DNA of 64,000 bases, from positions 8,903,123-8,967,122 of the forward strand of contig NZ_JHEG04000001.1 in NCBI RefSeq assembly GCF_000760695.4, read 5' to 3'. The first letter of the stretch is position 1. Every line of letters begins with the position of its first letter. Positions 62,581 through 64,000 of this stretch are shown here, piece by piece. A program made the position numbers and the translations under genes. The notes below the pieces were generated by a model that worked only from the letters and a program-made list of their open reading frames with translations, did no database searches and was not told where the DNA came from. Origin of the DNA: Tolypothrix bouteillei VB521301 (GTDB taxonomy: Bacteria; Cyanobacteriota; Cyanobacteriia; Cyanobacteriales; Nostocaceae).

Positions 62581-64000
62581 ATGTCTCAAGTCAGTGTCCC
62601 TTCCACAGTCCGCACATACGACATTATTTGCTTTGGAGATGAAGTCCCTGGCATTCTTGCCTTAGTTTGTGCAGTAAGGGAATACTACCGTCAAAAGAAT
62701 CAGTACCCTCGAACTCTACTCCTGTTTAAAGGAAATGCTAAGGTTGGGATCGGAGGTCATTTAGTACGGGGTCGATTGTCTTACCTCAATCGTTGTGTCG
62801 TACCTCCTGCAATTCGTCAATCGCTAAATTTAGAAATGTTTGGCGATCCCCCAGCAATCTATCACGAGTTTTTGCAACGGGCTGGTGTGGAACATATTGC
62901 TCTCGATCCAGACAAAGCAGATGCCGTGTTGCGAGAAATGTTGTATGAAGCGCGTGTGGAGATAGAGAGCAATATAGAAATTGAGTCTGCGATCGCAGAA
63001 GGAAAAAAAATCAAGGGAATCAAACTGACTAAAGATGAAACTTGTTTGGGAAAACAGTTTATTGATTGCACTGTCAATGCGGAATTGGCACTTTCATGTG
63101 GGGTGAAAAAACTGAAGGGATTTCAAACATTTGGTTTACCAGATTCAGAATTAGCCGTAACCTTAGTGTTTGAAACCTACGGGTTGAGTATTGAAAAACT
63201 CCAGAATTTAGAGTTAGATTATTTGCAATTTTTAACAAATCCAGTCGATCCAGAAGCCAGAAAGTGGATAGATATTGCAGCAGGTGGGAGTGCAGCGATC
63301 GCAAAACAGTTAAGAGAAGACTTACTAGATGAAGATGGTAATCTCAAAACAATGATAGTTGGCAAAGATTATATAGATATACGCAGTAGGGCGATATCTA
63401 TTGCCTATCATGCTGTGAGAGGGACACCTATCGACATAGAATCTGGCAATGCTGTTTTTGACAAAGGCAAGATAACAATTTTATCTAAAGGTCGATTGTC
63501 TTGGAATGCTTTGTTATATAAAGTGAATGCCGAACAAGCAGAAGGACTCGCACGGGCTAAAGCCAAACCAACTTTAGAAATACTCAACGAGATGCTGTTT
63601 GTAAGGAAGTGGTTTGAAAGCATTGGTGCTTCTGAAGTTAAACACGCACCCGAACTCTATATCAGGCACGCAGGTAATATTTTAGGAGCAGTTAAACCCC
63701 TGTGTGGATATGAAATGCTAGCAGGTGGCGTACCTAAAAGAGAAGCATTAGGAACCTTTGGCTACCATTTCAACACTCGCAGTGGAATTGAAGGTTTAGA
63801 TCGCAAAGTCACTGAAAAAAGTTTTGACCGCAAAGTGTTAGAAAACCCACCGCTCTTTAACATTGGCATTCAGCATGCTTTGATTAAAGATGTACCTAAC
63901 TTAGCAGTCATTAGTCCTGCATCTGGATTTATTGGTTATGCCTGTCTTCCTGGGAGAATTGTAGAATTCAACAGTGCTGTCGGTCAGGGAGTGGGAATTG
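62581..64000 (+). CDS. FAD-dependent oxidoreductase, 3' end outside window
   Basis: A long open frame (473 complete codons) from ATG 62581 running off the window. It resembles the FAD-dependent oxidoreductase family: the N-terminal nucleotide-binding stretch is YDIICFGDEVPGILALVCAV, with a degenerate GxGxxG. Later come KVGIGGHLVRGRL, KGIKLTKDETCLGKQFIDCTV, YIRHAGNILGAVKPLCGY and, near the window edge, ISPASGFIGYACLP. Dinucleotide binding is likely; substrate unknown. It is divergent from the CobW-type gene. Confidence 0.75.
   Translation, partial: MSQVSVPSTVRTYDIICFGDEVPGILALVCAVREYYRQKNQYPRTLLLFKGNAKVGIGGHLVRGRLSYLNRCVVPPAIRQSLNLEMFGDPPAIYHEFLQRAGVEHIALDPDKADAVLREMLYEARVEIESNIEIESAIAEGKKIKGIKLTKDETCLGKQFIDCTVNAELALSCGVKKLKGFQTFGLPDSELAVTLVFETYGLSIEKLQNLELDYLQFLTNPVDPEARKWIDIAAGGSAAIAKQLREDLLDEDGNLKTMIVGKDYIDIRSRAISIAYHAVRGTPIDIESGNAVFDKGKITILSKGRLSWNALLYKVNAEQAEGLARAKAKPTLEILNEMLFVRKWFESIGASEVKHAPELYIRHAGNILGAVKPLCGYEMLAGGVPKREALGTFGYHFNTRSGIEGLDRKVTEKSFDRKVLENPPLFNIGIQHALIKDVPNLAVISPASGFIGYACLPGRIVEFNSAVGQGVGI

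Overview
The window looks like chromosome from a filamentous, probably heterocyst-forming cyanobacterium (Nostocales). The evidence is a form IB RuBisCO operon with RbcX, RuBisCO activase with an RbcS-like tail, kaiABC with a KaiA of only 102 residues beside a TolC gene resembling hgdD, PetL, Ycf20, the photosystem II S4-domain protein, many HIP1 (GCGATCGC) octamers, and heptamer tandem repeats such as GCTAATG between genes. No phage, CRISPR array, intact insertion sequence or obvious genomic island is visible. Most of the sequence is ordinary core chromosome sprinkled with small palindromic repeats.

Layout. 1-3.5 kb: end of a WD40 protein, a hemerythrin-like protein, a 57-residue membrane peptide, a DUF760 protein and a SnoaL-like protein. 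3.5-7.3 kb: an LCAT-like lipase, then ccdA-ccs1 for cytochrome c assembly. 7.3-9.5 kb: a MITE-like element, queF, two small proteins, the signal recognition particle RNA gene (minus strand) and a YciI protein. 9.5-12.4 kb: repeats, a 2H phosphoesterase, an LprI-like protein and an Rpn/PD-(D/E)XK-type protein. 12.5-20.4 kb: rca (minus), cydAB and a WD40 protein (plus), and rbcS-rbcX-rbcL (minus), so cydAB and the WD40 gene separate the carbon-fixation genes. 20.9-28.1 kb: an acetyltransferase, a propeller protein, a Ser/Thr kinase-WD40 protein, a membrane protein, a broken yoeB toxin fragment and an SLH porin. 28.2-34.9 kb: tRNA-Val(GAC), several conserved cyanobacterial proteins and the TolC protein. 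35.1-41.7 kb: kaiC-kaiB-kaiA (minus), divergent from a large hybrid histidine kinase with degenerate receiver domains. 41.9-48 kb: a GT39 glycosyltransferase, lipoprotein, Ycf20, SelO, Spy/CpxP-like and GNAT genes. 48.2-51.6 kb: a palindromic element, bioB, petL (31 codons), aroB and a Uma2 protein. 51.7-58.8 kb: a repeat protein, ExoD plus lipid kinase, and a cupin gene overlapping a PlsY-like/dikinase fusion. 59-64 kb: a 46-residue membrane protein, an SGNH hydrolase, a pentapeptide protein, a CobW-type GTPase and an FAD oxidoreductase cut by the window end.

The coherent modules are carbon fixation (rbcLXS, rca), the circadian clock (kaiABC with a neighbouring kinase), electron transport (ccdA-ccs1, cydAB, petL) and cell-envelope or export functions (TolC, porin, GT39, ExoD). 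The items most worth a second look are the clock-adjacent hybrid kinase, the PlsY-dikinase fusion coupled to a cupin, an inverted motif upstream of rbcL, an intrinsic terminator with no gene in front of it (possible small RNA), the toxin remnant, and several small genes and repeat families. Start codons were often trimmed from the longest open frame on family length or ribosome-binding-site grounds; each case is stated.
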